NCBI RefSeq assembly: GCF_014145225.1
Contig: NZ_JABVCQ010000002.1
Location: 1 to 64,000 of the forward strand
Direction of reading: 5' to 3'
DNA length: 64,000 nucleotides
DNA from: Thiospirillum jenense
GTDB taxonomy: Bacteria; Pseudomonadota; Gammaproteobacteria; Chromatiales; Chromatiaceae
Shown: positions 37,857 to 47,973 of the stretch, piece after piece
Position numbering within the stretch: the first letter of the stretch is position 1
Layout of the letters: each line of letters opens with the position of its first letter
Position numbers and translations under genes: made by a program
Notes under the pieces: model-generated
Told to the model about the DNA's origin: nothing
Database searches by the model: none
What the model saw: the letters and a program-made list of their open reading frames with translations, nothing else

Positions 37857-38206
37857 TATTTATTAGACGGATCACCATAAAACACATAATTGGTGGAATA
37901 ATCGCTGATTTCAAAATACACTTTTCTCTCATTCTCATCACTTTTACCATTGAGGTTTTCATCCAGAATGCCATAGCCAAAACGATAAGGACGTATCCCG
38001 CCACTATCAGTCGCTGGGGCGGTGGTGAGTTTATCAATTTTAATAAAGCGTTTGACGACCTGACCATTAGAAAAAACCTCTAATGTGCCATTAACACCCG
38101 TCCAGTTTTGTAGAGACCGGCCGATTTTATTTTGCGTTTCTTGCGTACAGCCGACGGTGAATACAGTAGTGGCTAAAATAATGCTGAGAGCGGTGCTGGT
38201 TTTCAT
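37856..38206 (-). CDS. Small lipoprotein of unknown function
   Basis: This 116-residue protein has a signal peptide and lipobox (TVFTVGC, Cys about residue 20). The mature part includes DENLNGKSDENERKVYFE, an Asp/Asn-rich loop that could bind calcium. No family was recognised. It is coupled to queG by a TAATG overlap and follows queC by 87 bp, so it is probably cotranscribed with queuosine genes although its role there is unclear. Confidence 0.7.
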   Translation of the reverse strand: MKTSTALSIILATTVFTVGCTQETQNKIGRSLQNWTGVNGTLEVFSNGQVVKRFIKIDKLTTAPATDSGGIRPYRFGYGILDENLNGKSDENERKVYFEISDYSTNYVFYGDPSNK

Positions 38207-38293
38207 TAGATACTTGTCCTCGTGAATGAAGTTGGGAATTAAAAACGGGTGATCGCACCCGAATGACTGGCATTGGGTGACTGCGACGTTTTT

Positions 38294-39013
38294 TCAAGTG
38301 TTGACCGAATTAAATCGCGCCAGCAACGGATCAGCGCATCCGACTTCGGCAAACCCGCGTGCGCGCAAGATACAAGCGTCGCATTTTTGACACGGTCGCC
38401 CGTCGGCGGCGGGATCGTAGCAGCTGCTGGTGTGCGCGTAATCCACGCCCAGCGCCCGTCCGGCGGCGATGATTTGCGCTTTGGTCAGCGCGATCAGCGG
38501 GGCGTGGATGCGCACGGCTCGCCCGTTGACGGCGGCGGCGGTGGCTAAATTCGCCATGTGCTCGAAGGCGGCGATGTAGTCAGGGCGACAGTCCGGGTAG
38601 CCCGAGTAGTCTAACGCATTGACTCCTATGAAAATATCGCCGCATTCCAGTACCTCCGCCCATGCCAGCGCGAATGATAAAAAGATGGTATTGCGGGCGG
38701 GGACGTAGGTGAGCGGAATAGCAACAGCGTTGTTTGGTTGCAACAGCGCGGCTTCACGACCTTTTGGCACGGGTAAATCCGCCGTCAACGCCGAGCCGCC
38801 GAATTGCCGCAGGTCAATGTCCAGCGTGATGTGTTGCGCTACTCCAACAGTCGCGGCGACCTGTTGCGCGGCGGTCAATTCCACTATATGCCGCTGACCG
38901 TAGCGAAATGACAACGCATATGGCGTAAACCCCGCAGCTTTTGCCATCGCCAACGTGGTGGCCGAGTCTAGGCCGCCGCTTAATAAAACGACGGCGGGTT
39001 TCGTATTATTCAT
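38294..39013 (-). CDS. queC: 7-cyano-7-deazaguanine synthase
   Basis: This 239-residue enzyme turns 7-carboxy-7-deazaguanine into preQ0, the queuosine precursor. It has the ATP-binding PP-loop [15 protein letters not shown] and a C-terminal zinc site with four Cys ([19 protein letters not shown]). The length is normal. The local sequence is more GC-rich than the lipoprotein gene downstream. Confidence 0.97.
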   Translation of the reverse strand: MNNTKPAVVLLSGGLDSATTLAMAKAAGFTPYALSFRYGQRHIVELTAAQQVAATVGVAQHITLDIDLRQFGGSALTADLPVPKGREAALLQPNNAVAIPLTYVPARNTIFLSFALAWAEVLECGDIFIGVNALDYSGYPDCRPDYIAAFEHMANLATAAAVNGRAVRIHAPLIALTKAQIIAAGRALGVDYAHTSSCYDPAADGRPCQKCDACILRARGFAEVGCADPLLARFNSVNT

Positions 39014-39039
39014 ACTATCAACTCATTGGTTTAATTTGT

Positions 39040-39195
39040 TTATTTCGCGGGGGGTGCCACCTGTAGGCGTTTTTTATTAATACTTTGCGATGTATTAATA
39101 TTTGGCAGTTCATAGGCAAATTCTTTACCAACAGATTTAACTTTAGAGCGCATTATTGCATTAGCAATATGAGTACAGTTCCAATTCAACAAATA
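39040..39195 (-). pseudogene. C-terminal remnant of a PIN-domain (VapC-like) toxin gene
   Basis: The minus-strand frame encodes about 51 residues, YLLNWNCTHIANAIMRSK onwards to a TAA at 39040-39042. The block LxWNxxHIANA followed by a Tyr/Pro-rich tail is the C-terminal end of a VapC-like PIN family. The catalytic N-terminal part is missing: an in-frame TGA at 39196-39198 closes the frame and nothing related lies beyond it. No antitoxin gene is seen. Confidence 0.6.
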
Positions 39196-39320
39196 TCAGC
39201 ACTGGAGCGGCACAATGATTGAATCGTGCTGGAGAACGCTAAAATTATATTTAATTCTAAGTTCGAGTTAAAGTTTTAAAATCAGAATACTAAAATAAAA
39301 CCACTGCAAGGATTTAAGCA

Positions 39321-40235
39321 ATGTTGGTGCTTACTAACAATCATCAGCTGGAACTGTTGACCGATGACATTGCTCCCGTACCAAAACTTGGCAAAATAAA
39401 GCCATTTCGTACTCAACTCTTAAAATGGATTGGCAACAAGCAGCAACAAGCCGACTTGATTATTAGTTTCTTTCCAAAACAGTTTAATACTTATTTTGAG
39501 CCATTCCTCGGCAGCGGTGGTGTATTAGGCGTACTTGCTCCAAAAAAGGCAGTTGCTAGTGATACATTTGCGCCATTAATTCAGATATGGCAAACCTTAC
39601 ATAATCATAAAGAGTTATTAAAAAAACAATACGCCGAACGCTACGCATTGATAGCGCAATTAGGCAAAAAAACGGCTTATGAATCTGTCCGAGCAAATTA
39701 CAATAGGATACCGAATGGCGCCGACCTTCTTTATCTCTGCCGCGCCTGCTATGGCGGTGTTGTCCGTTTTCGCAAAAACGATGGTTACATGAGTACCCCG
39801 GTCGGTATTCACGATCCAATCACACCAGACAGTTTTAATAAACGAGTAGATATTTGGCATATTCGGACTCAAGGAGCGTGTTTTTTACACCTAGACTTTG
39901 CCGAGGCTATGAAACAAGCAAAAGAAGGTGATTTAGTTTATTGTGATCCACCGTATTCAGATAGCCAAGCAATTCTTTATGGCGCCCAGACTTTTTCATT
40001 ACAACGTTTATTTAATTCTATAGCCGCTTGCAAAGCGCGGGGCGTGTTCGTTGTTTTAAGCATCGACGGCACAAAATACTCTGGACGCAAACTGTGTAAT
40101 ATTGCAATACCCAACGGATTATTTGAACGTGAAGCGTTTATCAATGTCGGGCGTTCAATGCTCAAACGTTTTCAAATGGATGGCAAAAGCCTTGAGAATC
40201 ACGAAGTACGCGACCGATTATTGTTAACATTTTAA
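39321..40235 (+). CDS. D12-class DNA adenine methyltransferase
   Basis: This 304-residue methylase puts a methyl group on N6 of adenine in DNA. It has the SAM-binding motif FEPFLGSGGVLG and the catalytic motif DPPYSDSQ, in the Dam-like (alpha class) order, and KWIGNKQQQADLI at the N terminus. It is AT-rich relative to the neighbouring queC and pgeF genes. No restriction endonuclease gene is adjacent, so it is either an orphan methylase or the survivor of a restriction-modification system. The recognition site is unknown. Confidence 0.88.
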   Translation: MLVLTNNHQLELLTDDIAPVPKLGKIKPFRTQLLKWIGNKQQQADLIISFFPKQFNTYFEPFLGSGGVLGVLAPKKAVASDTFAPLIQIWQTLHNHKELLKKQYAERYALIAQLGKKTAYESVRANYNRIPNGADLLYLCRACYGGVVRFRKNDGYMSTPVGIHDPITPDSFNKRVDIWHIRTQGACFLHLDFAEAMKQAKEGDLVYCDPPYSDSQAILYGAQTFSLQRLFNSIAACKARGVFVVLSIDGTKYSGRKLCNIAIPNGLFEREAFINVGRSMLKRFQMDGKSLENHEVRDRLLLTF

Positions 40236-40363
40236 TAGCTATAGCTAATAAAATCTCAATTTTAAGTGATTAGATTAAAACCAAAATAACTTATTAGCCA
40301 AAATATAATTCGCGCTATTTGTTCCTTCATTTCAATATCAAAACACTGTGTCATTTTTATTAC

Positions 40364-41110
40364 TTAATCCCCCGAAATTAACCAAATCACCGTCGCCATG
40401 CGCCCGGTGCGTCCATCGCGGCGATAGGAAAAAAACCGCGCTGGATCAGTGACTGTACACAGTCCGCTGCTGGCGATGTGGCGAACACGCAACCGCGTCA
40501 AGCGCTGCTGCGCCAATAGTGGCAAATTGGCCAACCAATGCCCGGGCCTTGTTGGTTGAAATGCCACTGTTGCGTGACTATCACAATCGCAAAAAATCTC
40601 GCGCACTTCTGCGCCAACTTCAAACGCCGTCGGGCCAATCGCCGGCCCCAACCACGCGGACAAATTTAACGGCGGATGACCAAGTTGCGCCACCGTCTGC
40701 TCGACGATCCCACCCGCCAACCCGCGCCAGCCAGCGTGAATTGCGGCAATAGCGCGACCGTTGGTTTCACACAACAGTATTGGTAAACAATCCGCCGTCA
40801 GCACCGCGCACACCTGCCCCGGCGCTCGGGCAATGCTGGCATCCGCCGTGCAATCGGGGTGATCAGCGCCAACTGTGGCGACAGTACAACTGTGTGTCTG
40901 ATTTAACCACAACGGCGCGGTGGGCAACTGGGCTAGATGGCGTAATTGGGCACGATTGTGCGCAACTTGGTCGGGATCATCGCCGACATGGGTGGCTAGA
41001 TTAAAACTGGCAAAGGGCGGCTGACTGCATCCACCCTGTCGCGTTGTAGTCACAGCGCGCACCGTTGGCGGATGTTTCCAGCGTGGTTCAATGAGCGATT
41101 CAATTGACAT
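40364..41110 (-). CDS. pgeF: Peptidoglycan editing factor PgeF (YfiH, laccase-domain)
   Basis: This 248-residue protein of the laccase-domain family removes wrongly incorporated residues from peptidoglycan precursors in E. coli. Its zinc ligands are visible in LNQTHS, ADCLPILL and HAGWRG. The start MSIESLIEPRWKHPP was chosen because it overlaps the rluD stop by 11 bp, as expected for coupled genes; upstream ATGs at 41122 and 41143 are also in frame. The rluD-pgeF order is conserved. Confidence 0.93.
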   Translation of the reverse strand: MSIESLIEPRWKHPPTVRAVTTTRQGGCSQPPFASFNLATHVGDDPDQVAHNRAQLRHLAQLPTAPLWLNQTHSCTVATVGADHPDCTADASIARAPGQVCAVLTADCLPILLCETNGRAIAAIHAGWRGLAGGIVEQTVAQLGHPPLNLSAWLGPAIGPTAFEVGAEVREIFCDCDSHATVAFQPTRPGHWLANLPLLAQQRLTRLRVRHIASSGLCTVTDPARFFSYRRDGRTGRMATVIWLISGD

Positions 41111-42146
41111 GGGGGTTGACATGTGAAGCAAAAGCGTTGACATCGGCGGCGAAATGGTCGAGTAATGCGGCGAAATCGGCTGCCAGTGGAATCTCCCACT
41201 GCAACGGCTGCGCCGTGATCGGGTGCGTCAAGCCCAGTTGGATAGCATGTAACGCTTGACGCGGAAACTGTTGTAATGCAGCGACAAGTTGCGGTGTAGC
41301 ATCAACTGGCGGGCGGGGGCGCAATCCGTACACTGGATCACCGACAATCGGGTGGCGCAGATGGGCGCAGTGGACGCGGATTTGATGGGTGCGGCCGGTT
41401 TGCAACTGCACCGCCAGTAGCGTGTGTCCACGATAGCGGGTCAACACGCGGTAATTGGTCACGGCGGGGCGACCATTTGCCACCACCGCCATTTTAGTGC
41501 GCTGCGTCGGATGCCGCCCGATGGGTAACTCAATCCGCCCGCCGCTCACCAATTCGCCGACCACCAGCGCCCGATACTCGCGTTTCACCGTCCGTTGTTG
41601 CAATTGTATCACCAGTGACGTGTGCGCCTGTAGTGTTTTTGCGACAACCAGTAACCCTGTGGTATCCTTGTCTAAACGATGCACGATGCCGCCGCGTGGT
41701 AATAATGCCAACTGTGGTGCATAATGCAACAGCGCGTTGAGCAGCGTACCATCCCAATTGCCGGCGGCTGGATGCACCACCAGCCCGGCCGGTTTGTTCA
41801 GCACCAGCAGGTGATCATCTTCAAAACAGATCGCCAGCGGCAGGGCTTGCGGCTGATGCGCGTGTGCATTTGGCAACAATTGCGGATAAACGACAATCTG
41901 CTCACCACCACGCACCCGCGTCCGCTGTTGTTGACAAATGGCACCGTTGACCGTCACCTGCCCGTCGGCAATCCAGGTTTGCAGCCGCGAGCGCGAAAAT
42001 TCTGGCAACAATTCTGCTAGAACTTGGTCAAGACGGCGGCCGGCGGCGGTGGGTGGTAACACATGCTGCCGCGCCGCCGTCGCGTGATCGGCAGTCGGCG
42101 ATTGCGGTGCCGGCGTCAGCAAGTCAGTTTCGCTATACTGCGACAC
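41100..42146 (-). CDS. rluD: 23S rRNA pseudouridine synthase RluD
   Basis: This 348-residue enzyme makes pseudouridines in helix 69 of 23S rRNA. It has an N-terminal S4 domain (RRLDQVLAELLPEFSRSRLQ) and the RluA-family catalytic motif GGIVHRLDKDTTGLLVVAK with the catalytic Asp. LQTGRTHQIRVH follows. It starts with GTG. It is divergent from bamD with only 33 bp between start codons, the standard arrangement. Confidence 0.94.
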   Translation of the reverse strand: MSQYSETDLLTPAPQSPTADHATAARQHVLPPTAAGRRLDQVLAELLPEFSRSRLQTWIADGQVTVNGAICQQQRTRVRGGEQIVVYPQLLPNAHAHQPQALPLAICFEDDHLLVLNKPAGLVVHPAAGNWDGTLLNALLHYAPQLALLPRGGIVHRLDKDTTGLLVVAKTLQAHTSLVIQLQQRTVKREYRALVVGELVSGGRIELPIGRHPTQRTKMAVVANGRPAVTNYRVLTRYRGHTLLAVQLQTGRTHQIRVHCAHLRHPIVGDPVYGLRPRPPVDATPQLVAALQQFPRQALHAIQLGLTHPITAQPLQWEIPLAADFAALLDHFAADVNAFASHVNPHVN

Positions 42147-42179
42147 GGGTTAACCACACTGTGGATGGGATGGGGCAGA

Positions 42180-43010
42180 ATGATACAGCGGGCATGGTTT
42201 TTAATTGGTTGGATGGTGTTGATTGGCAACCTGAGCGGCTGCGGCATATTAACCAAAGAGTTTGATGAAACAAAAAATTGGAGTGCGGCAAAATTATATC
42301 AAGAAGCCGCCGAGCAATTGGATGGTGGCAATTATGAAAAAGCGGCGGAATTATACGAAAAATTAGAGGCGCGTTATCCATTCGGGCGCTATGCCATGCA
42401 ATCGCAATTGGATATTGCATATGCCTATTATAAAGGTGATGAACCAGAGGCCGCGCTTGCCGCCGCTGACCGGTTTATTAAACTTTATCCACAGCATCCG
42501 CTGGTGGATTATGCGTATTACCTTAAGGGTATTATTAATTATAATCGCAGCGTTGGATTTGTGGATCGGTTTATTCCCACTGATGCCTCACAACGTGACC
42601 CGGGGTCGGCATTGGATGCGTTTCAAGATTTTGCCGAGCTGGCGCGGCGTTTTCCGAATAGCAAATATACCGCTGATGCGTTGTTGCGAATGCGTTATTT
42701 GCGCAATAACTTGGCAAAACATGAAGTCAACGTGGCGCGTTATTATATGAAATTGGGCGCGTATATTGCCGCTGCTAATCGCGCTCAACAAGTGATTGAA
42801 CGTTTTCAACGCACCGTTGCCGTTGTGGATGCACTGGTCATTTTAATTGATGCGTACACGCAACTCGGCGAAGAGCAGTTGGCGGCAGATACGAAGCGTG
42901 TTTTGGAATTAAACCGCAAAGCCGGGCGCTTAATTACTGATGAACCAGCACCCGCTGAACTTAATCTTGGCCGGCGGGTGTGGGATTATCTTAATCTCGA
43001 TCAGAATTAA
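42180..43010 (+). CDS. bamD: Outer membrane protein assembly factor BamD
   Basis: This 276-residue lipoprotein is the essential TPR subunit of the BAM complex. The signal peptide ends at lipobox GNLSGC (Cys about residue 20). Five TPR-like helical pairs follow, with YEKLEARYPFGRYAMQSQL and YYLKGIINYNRSVGFVDRF characteristic of the family. The ATG at 42180, behind GGGATGGGG, gives the lipoprotein N terminus; the frame opens further upstream inside rluD's 5' end. Confidence 0.95.
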   Translation: MIQRAWFLIGWMVLIGNLSGCGILTKEFDETKNWSAAKLYQEAAEQLDGGNYEKAAELYEKLEARYPFGRYAMQSQLDIAYAYYKGDEPEAALAAADRFIKLYPQHPLVDYAYYLKGIINYNRSVGFVDRFIPTDASQRDPGSALDAFQDFAELARRFPNSKYTADALLRMRYLRNNLAKHEVNVARYYMKLGAYIAAANRAQQVIERFQRTVAVVDALVILIDAYTQLGEEQLAADTKRVLELNRKAGRLITDEPAPAELNLGRRVWDYLNLDQN

Positions 43011-43044
43011 CGCGGCAGTCATTCAGCGCACTGGTGCATATTAT

Positions 43045-43691
<647 letters not shown>

Positions 43692-44687
43692 ATGTCTTGG
43701 TTTTCCCGTCATTCTTCACCTAAATTATCACAATCTACCAATGAAGATCCGCATTGGGAACAAACATTCATGCGGCAATTGGCACTCGAATTTCTGCGCG
43801 AACGGCGCCGTAGTCAACGCTGGAGTCGGTTTTTTAAATTAGTCATCATTACTTATGCGTGCGTGGTTTTATTACTCATATACGCCAATGAACTGGATGA
43901 CGTTGTGACACCCACGAGCCAACACACTGCATTAATTGACATCAATGGTGTCATTGCCGCCGACAGTGAAGCCAGCGCCGAGCGTGTAATTAGTGCCATT
44001 CGCCGTGCTTTTGAATCAGAACAGGCCAAAGGCATTGTGTTGCGCATTAATAGCCCCGGTGGTAGCCCAGTTCAATCGGCTTATATTAATGATGAAATCC
44101 GCCGTCTTAAAGCCAAATACCCGAATAAACCTGTATATGCAGTGGCGGTTGATGTGTGTGCTTCTGGGGCATATTATGTCGCTGTCGCCACTGATGCTAT
44201 CTATGTGAATAAATCTAGCCTCGTCGGTTCAATTGGTGTGCGGTTAGACAGCTTTGGTTTTCAACAGGCAATGGAATCATTAGGAATTGAACGGCGGTTA
44301 TTGACTGCGGGTGAAAATAAAGGGATTTTAGACCCTTTTTCACCGCTTGATTCAGATGACGAATTGTTTATTCACGAGCAATTAACTGCATTGCATCGCC
44401 AATTCATTGCTGCCGTGAAACTCGGTCGCGGTAAGCGTTTGAAAGGTGAAGAATCTGTGTTATTCAGCGGGCTGTTTTGGAATGGTGAAGAGAGTGTCAT
44501 ACTCGGATTAACTGACGGATTGGGTAGTAGCAGTTTTATTGCGCGTGAATTGATTGGTGCGGAAGATATAGTGAAATATACTAAAAAGCAGGATTTATTA
44601 GAACGTTTTGCGGATCGGCTCGGTACTTCATTAGGCAGTGCATTCAGTCAGGCACTGGGATTGAATGGTGCGATTCGATTAGAGTGA
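43692..44687 (+). CDS. sppA: S49-family signal peptide peptidase, SppA/SohB type
   Basis: This 331-residue membrane serine protease cleaves leftover signal peptides. It has one transmembrane helix (FFKLVIITYACVVLLLIY, about residues 47-65) and an S49 core with INSPGGSPVQSAY. The catalytic Ser lies in VDVCASGAYYVA and the Lys follows in the family-conserved NKSSLVGSIGV region. Its size fits the short, single-domain bacterial form. It is a single-gene unit. Confidence 0.92.
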   Translation: MSWFSRHSSPKLSQSTNEDPHWEQTFMRQLALEFLRERRRSQRWSRFFKLVIITYACVVLLLIYANELDDVVTPTSQHTALIDINGVIAADSEASAERVISAIRRAFESEQAKGIVLRINSPGGSPVQSAYINDEIRRLKAKYPNKPVYAVAVDVCASGAYYVAVATDAIYVNKSSLVGSIGVRLDSFGFQQAMESLGIERRLLTAGENKGILDPFSPLDSDDELFIHEQLTALHRQFIAAVKLGRGKRLKGEESVLFSGLFWNGEESVILGLTDGLGSSSFIARELIGAEDIVKYTKKQDLLERFADRLGTSLGSAFSQALGLNGAIRLE

Positions 44688-44819
44688 TGGGCTTTCTATT
44701 GCCCAGGTAATCGTTAGTGACTATTTTTTCAACGTGATCATTTCTAAATATAAGGCGCTGGTTTCAATTAGGTTGTCATACCTAAAACCCACAGTAATTC
44801 GCGTTTATTATATTCTCTA

Positions 44820-46250
44820 TTACAAAGGATGATTATGCAAAACCACACCAAGTTGGCGTAAATAGTCACTGACGACGGTTTGCAATTCTTGTGGGCGGAT
44901 GTGAGATGGTAATTCTTTCAACAACAGCGGATTACCCTTTTTAAATTCCTCATCGGCAATGTGATCCCAAATATCGGTTTCTTCCATTTTATAGAAATCA
45001 TCACGCAAATTTTCTAATTCTTGCAGGTAAAATGCCTCGAAACCAGAAGCTGCAAAAAGAGAGTTTAACAAATAGTATTCAAGTGCAAAAATATCCGATT
45101 CAACTTCACAAATAACAGTGCGTTTGCGTTCAACGTCTTTTGTGCTGCCTATCGGTTGTTCAGCCACTTTTTGCAACTCAGCCACTTTTTGCAACGCTGT
45201 AAGTAACGCTGCAGATGGTTGCTTATTATTTAGTTCTTTTTTAATGATTGTCTCGTCAGTAAGCAGTCCTACGCCATAGCGCAAATAACGCTTAAACGAG
45301 CGATAAATATCATCGCCTTTTTCAGGGAAATAGATATCAATCATGTCAATGTCACGCTCTAATGCAGCAATCAGGTCTCGACGCAATTCAGTGTCAAGTG
45401 GTCCGCGAATGAGTCCCTCAGCAATCGGACGTACGAAACGTAAAAATAATGCTTTAAGACTGGATTGCAATCGAGTTTCAAATGCTTTGAAATCGCCAAT
45501 AATTCGCTGTTCAACAAAGTCACTATCCCATAATTGCTGCGTCATAAATCCCACTAAAGTGTGTGCTTCATGTGTTAGTTCTAAAGCAAGTTCTTGTGCA
45601 ATGATATCAATCATTTTTCGGACATCGGTATATAAATGCTCCCGCCAATCATAATTAGCTTTTTTTGAATCAAATACGGGATTTGAGCAAGCACCAAATA
45701 ATACATTGCGTTGTTCTGCCTGACGATTTGGCAGTAATTCAATTTTTTCGCGTACAATTTGGTTATAACGCCCTTGAAACGTTTGTAGTGTATTAGCCTT
45801 TAAATCATGCCGCACTTGCTCGAAATGCTCATGCATAGCAGCCCGAATTTGTTCTTTCTTTTTATTAAACCACAATCGAAATTCTAATCGCCGGTTCCTT
45901 TCGATTTTTTCTCTTGCCGCTTCGGGATTTTCAGGATAAAGCGCTCTCACTTGGCGATATAACTCACTAGATTGACGATAAATATTATCAATGAGAGCGT
46001 CACAGCGCCGTTCAAGAATTACGACTCGTTCTGTATTAAGATAGGTATTAATTCGTTGTTTAATTTCGGCAATGCCGGTTAAATTTTTGAGTGTCTCTGA
46101 ATCATATTGCACATTGAGTACACGATTCAGATCATTGATAACTTTACTCATCGAACCAACATACTCAATTGTTTCTGCATCAGCCGCAGCATGTAAAACT
46201 AGATGCGCTCCCGCCGATCCTACGATAATGCGTTCTTCTCTTGTTGCCAT
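44820..46250 (-). CDS. C-terminal part of a split dynamin-like protein
   Basis: This 476-residue helical protein has no GTPase motifs. Its first residues (REERIIVGSAGAHL) match what follows the GTPase domain in dynamin-family proteins (…ERIIFGSA…), so it is the continuation of the gene upstream in the -1 frame. The rest is charged helix compatible with a stalk. The ATG at 46250 follows directly on an in-frame TGA and overlaps the upstream frame by 31 bp. No slippery heptamer is visible in the overlap. Either the gene carries a frameshift or GTPase and stalk are genuinely two proteins. Confidence 0.7.
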   Translation of the reverse strand: MATREERIIVGSAGAHLVLHAAADAETIEYVGSMSKVINDLNRVLNVQYDSETLKNLTGIAEIKQRINTYLNTERVVILERRCDALIDNIYRQSSELYRQVRALYPENPEAAREKIERNRRLEFRLWFNKKKEQIRAAMHEHFEQVRHDLKANTLQTFQGRYNQIVREKIELLPNRQAEQRNVLFGACSNPVFDSKKANYDWREHLYTDVRKMIDIIAQELALELTHEAHTLVGFMTQQLWDSDFVEQRIIGDFKAFETRLQSSLKALFLRFVRPIAEGLIRGPLDTELRRDLIAALERDIDMIDIYFPEKGDDIYRSFKRYLRYGVGLLTDETIIKKELNNKQPSAALLTALQKVAELQKVAEQPIGSTKDVERKRTVICEVESDIFALEYYLLNSLFAASGFEAFYLQELENLRDDFYKMEETDIWDHIADEEFKKGNPLLLKELPSHIRPQELQTVVSDYLRQLGVVLHNHPL

Positions 46251-47152
46251 TCATGTACGACAGCTTCATAATCTTTTTTGAATGCTTCGTGCGAGGCAAA
46301 ACTATCCATGCGCGCAAAAAAGACAAACAGTTTTTCTTCTAGGCCAATATGTTTATCGCCTTCACGAGCAAATTTGATTAAATCTTTTTCATGTCCACGC
46401 AGACTTGGATAACGTTGAATTAATATGACTGCATCGCAATCCGTTAACATTTCACGCGATTCTTCAATATGTTTGGCTAAACCTGAATCTAATCCAGGCA
46501 CATCATAAAATACAATTCCTTCAGCTTCTGCCAGGCGTGAGGTGAATAACCGCGCCTCTTGAATAGCATGGGCATAACATGCGTCGGCAACATATTTACG
46601 CAGATCGTTTTTAATGTCTTCTAAGTTAATGAAGGATTCACGCAATGGCGGTTCTTCTAAAACTTTTTTGAGTGTATGGTCATTTTTACGAATTGTTTGT
46701 AAATCCGCTTCCGCTTTTTCAGCTTGACTTCTATCAGTACCATTTTTGGTCGCTTCTAATTCACGACATAAGCGCTCGAATGCCTGATAGGTTTTTGGAT
46801 CAACTTCTAATCGTTGATTTGAATCATCTGGCACTGAATAAATCTGCGTCGTTGTAAAGGTGCAGCGTTGCGATTTTGTCGGCAGCAAATCACAACCAAG
46901 CCAAGCATTAACAAAAGTACTTTTGCCCGCTTTTTCTAATCCCACAACTGCAATACGAAACTCGCCTTTATCGAGACGTTTCTTTTGCCGTTCAGCCTGT
47001 TTACCTTCATCGTTAAGTACACGACTAATGTCGTTTATTCCATCAAGTGTTCGCACTTGCGACAACTGCGCTAATTGGCTGGCATATCGGCGAATAGTGA
47101 GTGCGTCCTCAAGACGTTTGGCGTAATGAATAGAAGCTGTTTTCCAATCCAT
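46220..47152 (-). CDS. Dynamin-family GTPase domain, N-terminal part of split protein
   Basis: This 310-residue protein has a dynamin-type GTPase: P-loop GLEKAGKSTFVNAWLG (about residue 72), the switch Thr region RCTFTTTQIY, and DVPGLDSGLAKH as G3. FFARMDSF stands at the G4 position in place of the usual TKxD. An insertion rich in charged residues lies between switch I and G3. The frame stops right after the GTPase domain (WQQEKNALS), and the helical remainder follows in the next gene. Bacterial dynamins remodel membranes or act in stress and phage responses; the role here is unknown. Confidence 0.8.
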   Translation of the reverse strand: MDWKTASIHYAKRLEDALTIRRYASQLAQLSQVRTLDGINDISRVLNDEGKQAERQKKRLDKGEFRIAVVGLEKAGKSTFVNAWLGCDLLPTKSQRCTFTTTQIYSVPDDSNQRLEVDPKTYQAFERLCRELEATKNGTDRSQAEKAEADLQTIRKNDHTLKKVLEEPPLRESFINLEDIKNDLRKYVADACYAHAIQEARLFTSRLAEAEGIVFYDVPGLDSGLAKHIEESREMLTDCDAVILIQRYPSLRGHEKDLIKFAREGDKHIGLEEKLFVFFARMDSFASHEAFKKDYEAVVHEWQQEKNALS

Positions 47153-47325
47153 AATTAAATTTCTATGGTTTAAGTGATGAATTGTAGAAATTTTAGTTGC
47201 AATAAAATTTCATAAGTTACTTAACTGGCTATTTTTTCAAGTGAAGCAGCCTTCCAACACTGGAGCGCGGGAACAATCAACCATCATCTAGCAAAATGAT
47301 ACAACAATCGTCGCCATCGTGCATG

Positions 47326-47910
47326 TTATAAACGCGGTAAAAAAACACTAAAGTCATCCCGCAAATAACCCTGTTTAATCACCGCTTGACTGCCCAATTG
47401 TTCCTGAGCAAAGGTCACGATGGTATTGGGATTAGAATAATTAAACACATCCGAACAATCAATTCCATCGAGCAAATTAAACACAAATCCGCGTTGACAA
47501 GCATGAAAACAACGTTCAATAAAACAAAAGGTTTCCTGACGAGTTAATGTATTCATCGCACCGCTGCACAGATAATAATCGGCTATGGGCAGATTATCTG
47601 CTAACACATCGCACTGTAAAATTTCACAGCCAGTACGAATACGCGCCTGCTCAACCATAGTTGGTATGACATCAATACCAACATATTGCTTAGGTAATGC
47701 CTGTTGGCGGGCGAGAAATAAATAGAGATCACCAAATCCACAGCCGACATCCACTAAGGTCACGTCTGTTAAATCAGGCGGTAGTAATGCGCGTAAAATA
47801 GAAAAGCGGTGTTCTTGCGATTGGGTCGAATTCCAATGCACACCCTCCGCCGTAATGCCATATTTTTCTATAGCGCGTTGATAAAAAGCTTCGGTGTTAA
47901 TGCGTGGCAT
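47326..47910 (-). CDS. Class I SAM-dependent methyltransferase
   Basis: This 194-residue protein has the Rossmann-like methyltransferase motif I (VTLVDVGCGFGDLYLFLA), the acidic loop YVGIDVIPTMVEQAR and motif II-III DVLADNLPIADYYLCSGAMN. The substrate cannot be told from the sequence. There is no signal peptide. It stands alone between the dynamin genes and the M48 gene. Confidence 0.8.
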   Translation of the reverse strand: MPRINTEAFYQRAIEKYGITAEGVHWNSTQSQEHRFSILRALLPPDLTDVTLVDVGCGFGDLYLFLARQQALPKQYVGIDVIPTMVEQARIRTGCEILQCDVLADNLPIADYYLCSGAMNTLTRQETFCFIERCFHACQRGFVFNLLDGIDCSDVFNYSNPNTIVTFAQEQLGSQAVIKQGYLRDDFSVFLPRL

Positions 47911-47973
47911 ATAAATAAACAGTATTAAAAAATGCGTGAATTGACTAAATGGTTGGATAATAGTTCAGGGCAA

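Noticed and set aside
46220-46250. Programmed -1 frameshift joining the dynamin halves
   Set aside because: No X-XXY-YYZ slippery heptamer lies in the overlap; an indel or true split fits better.
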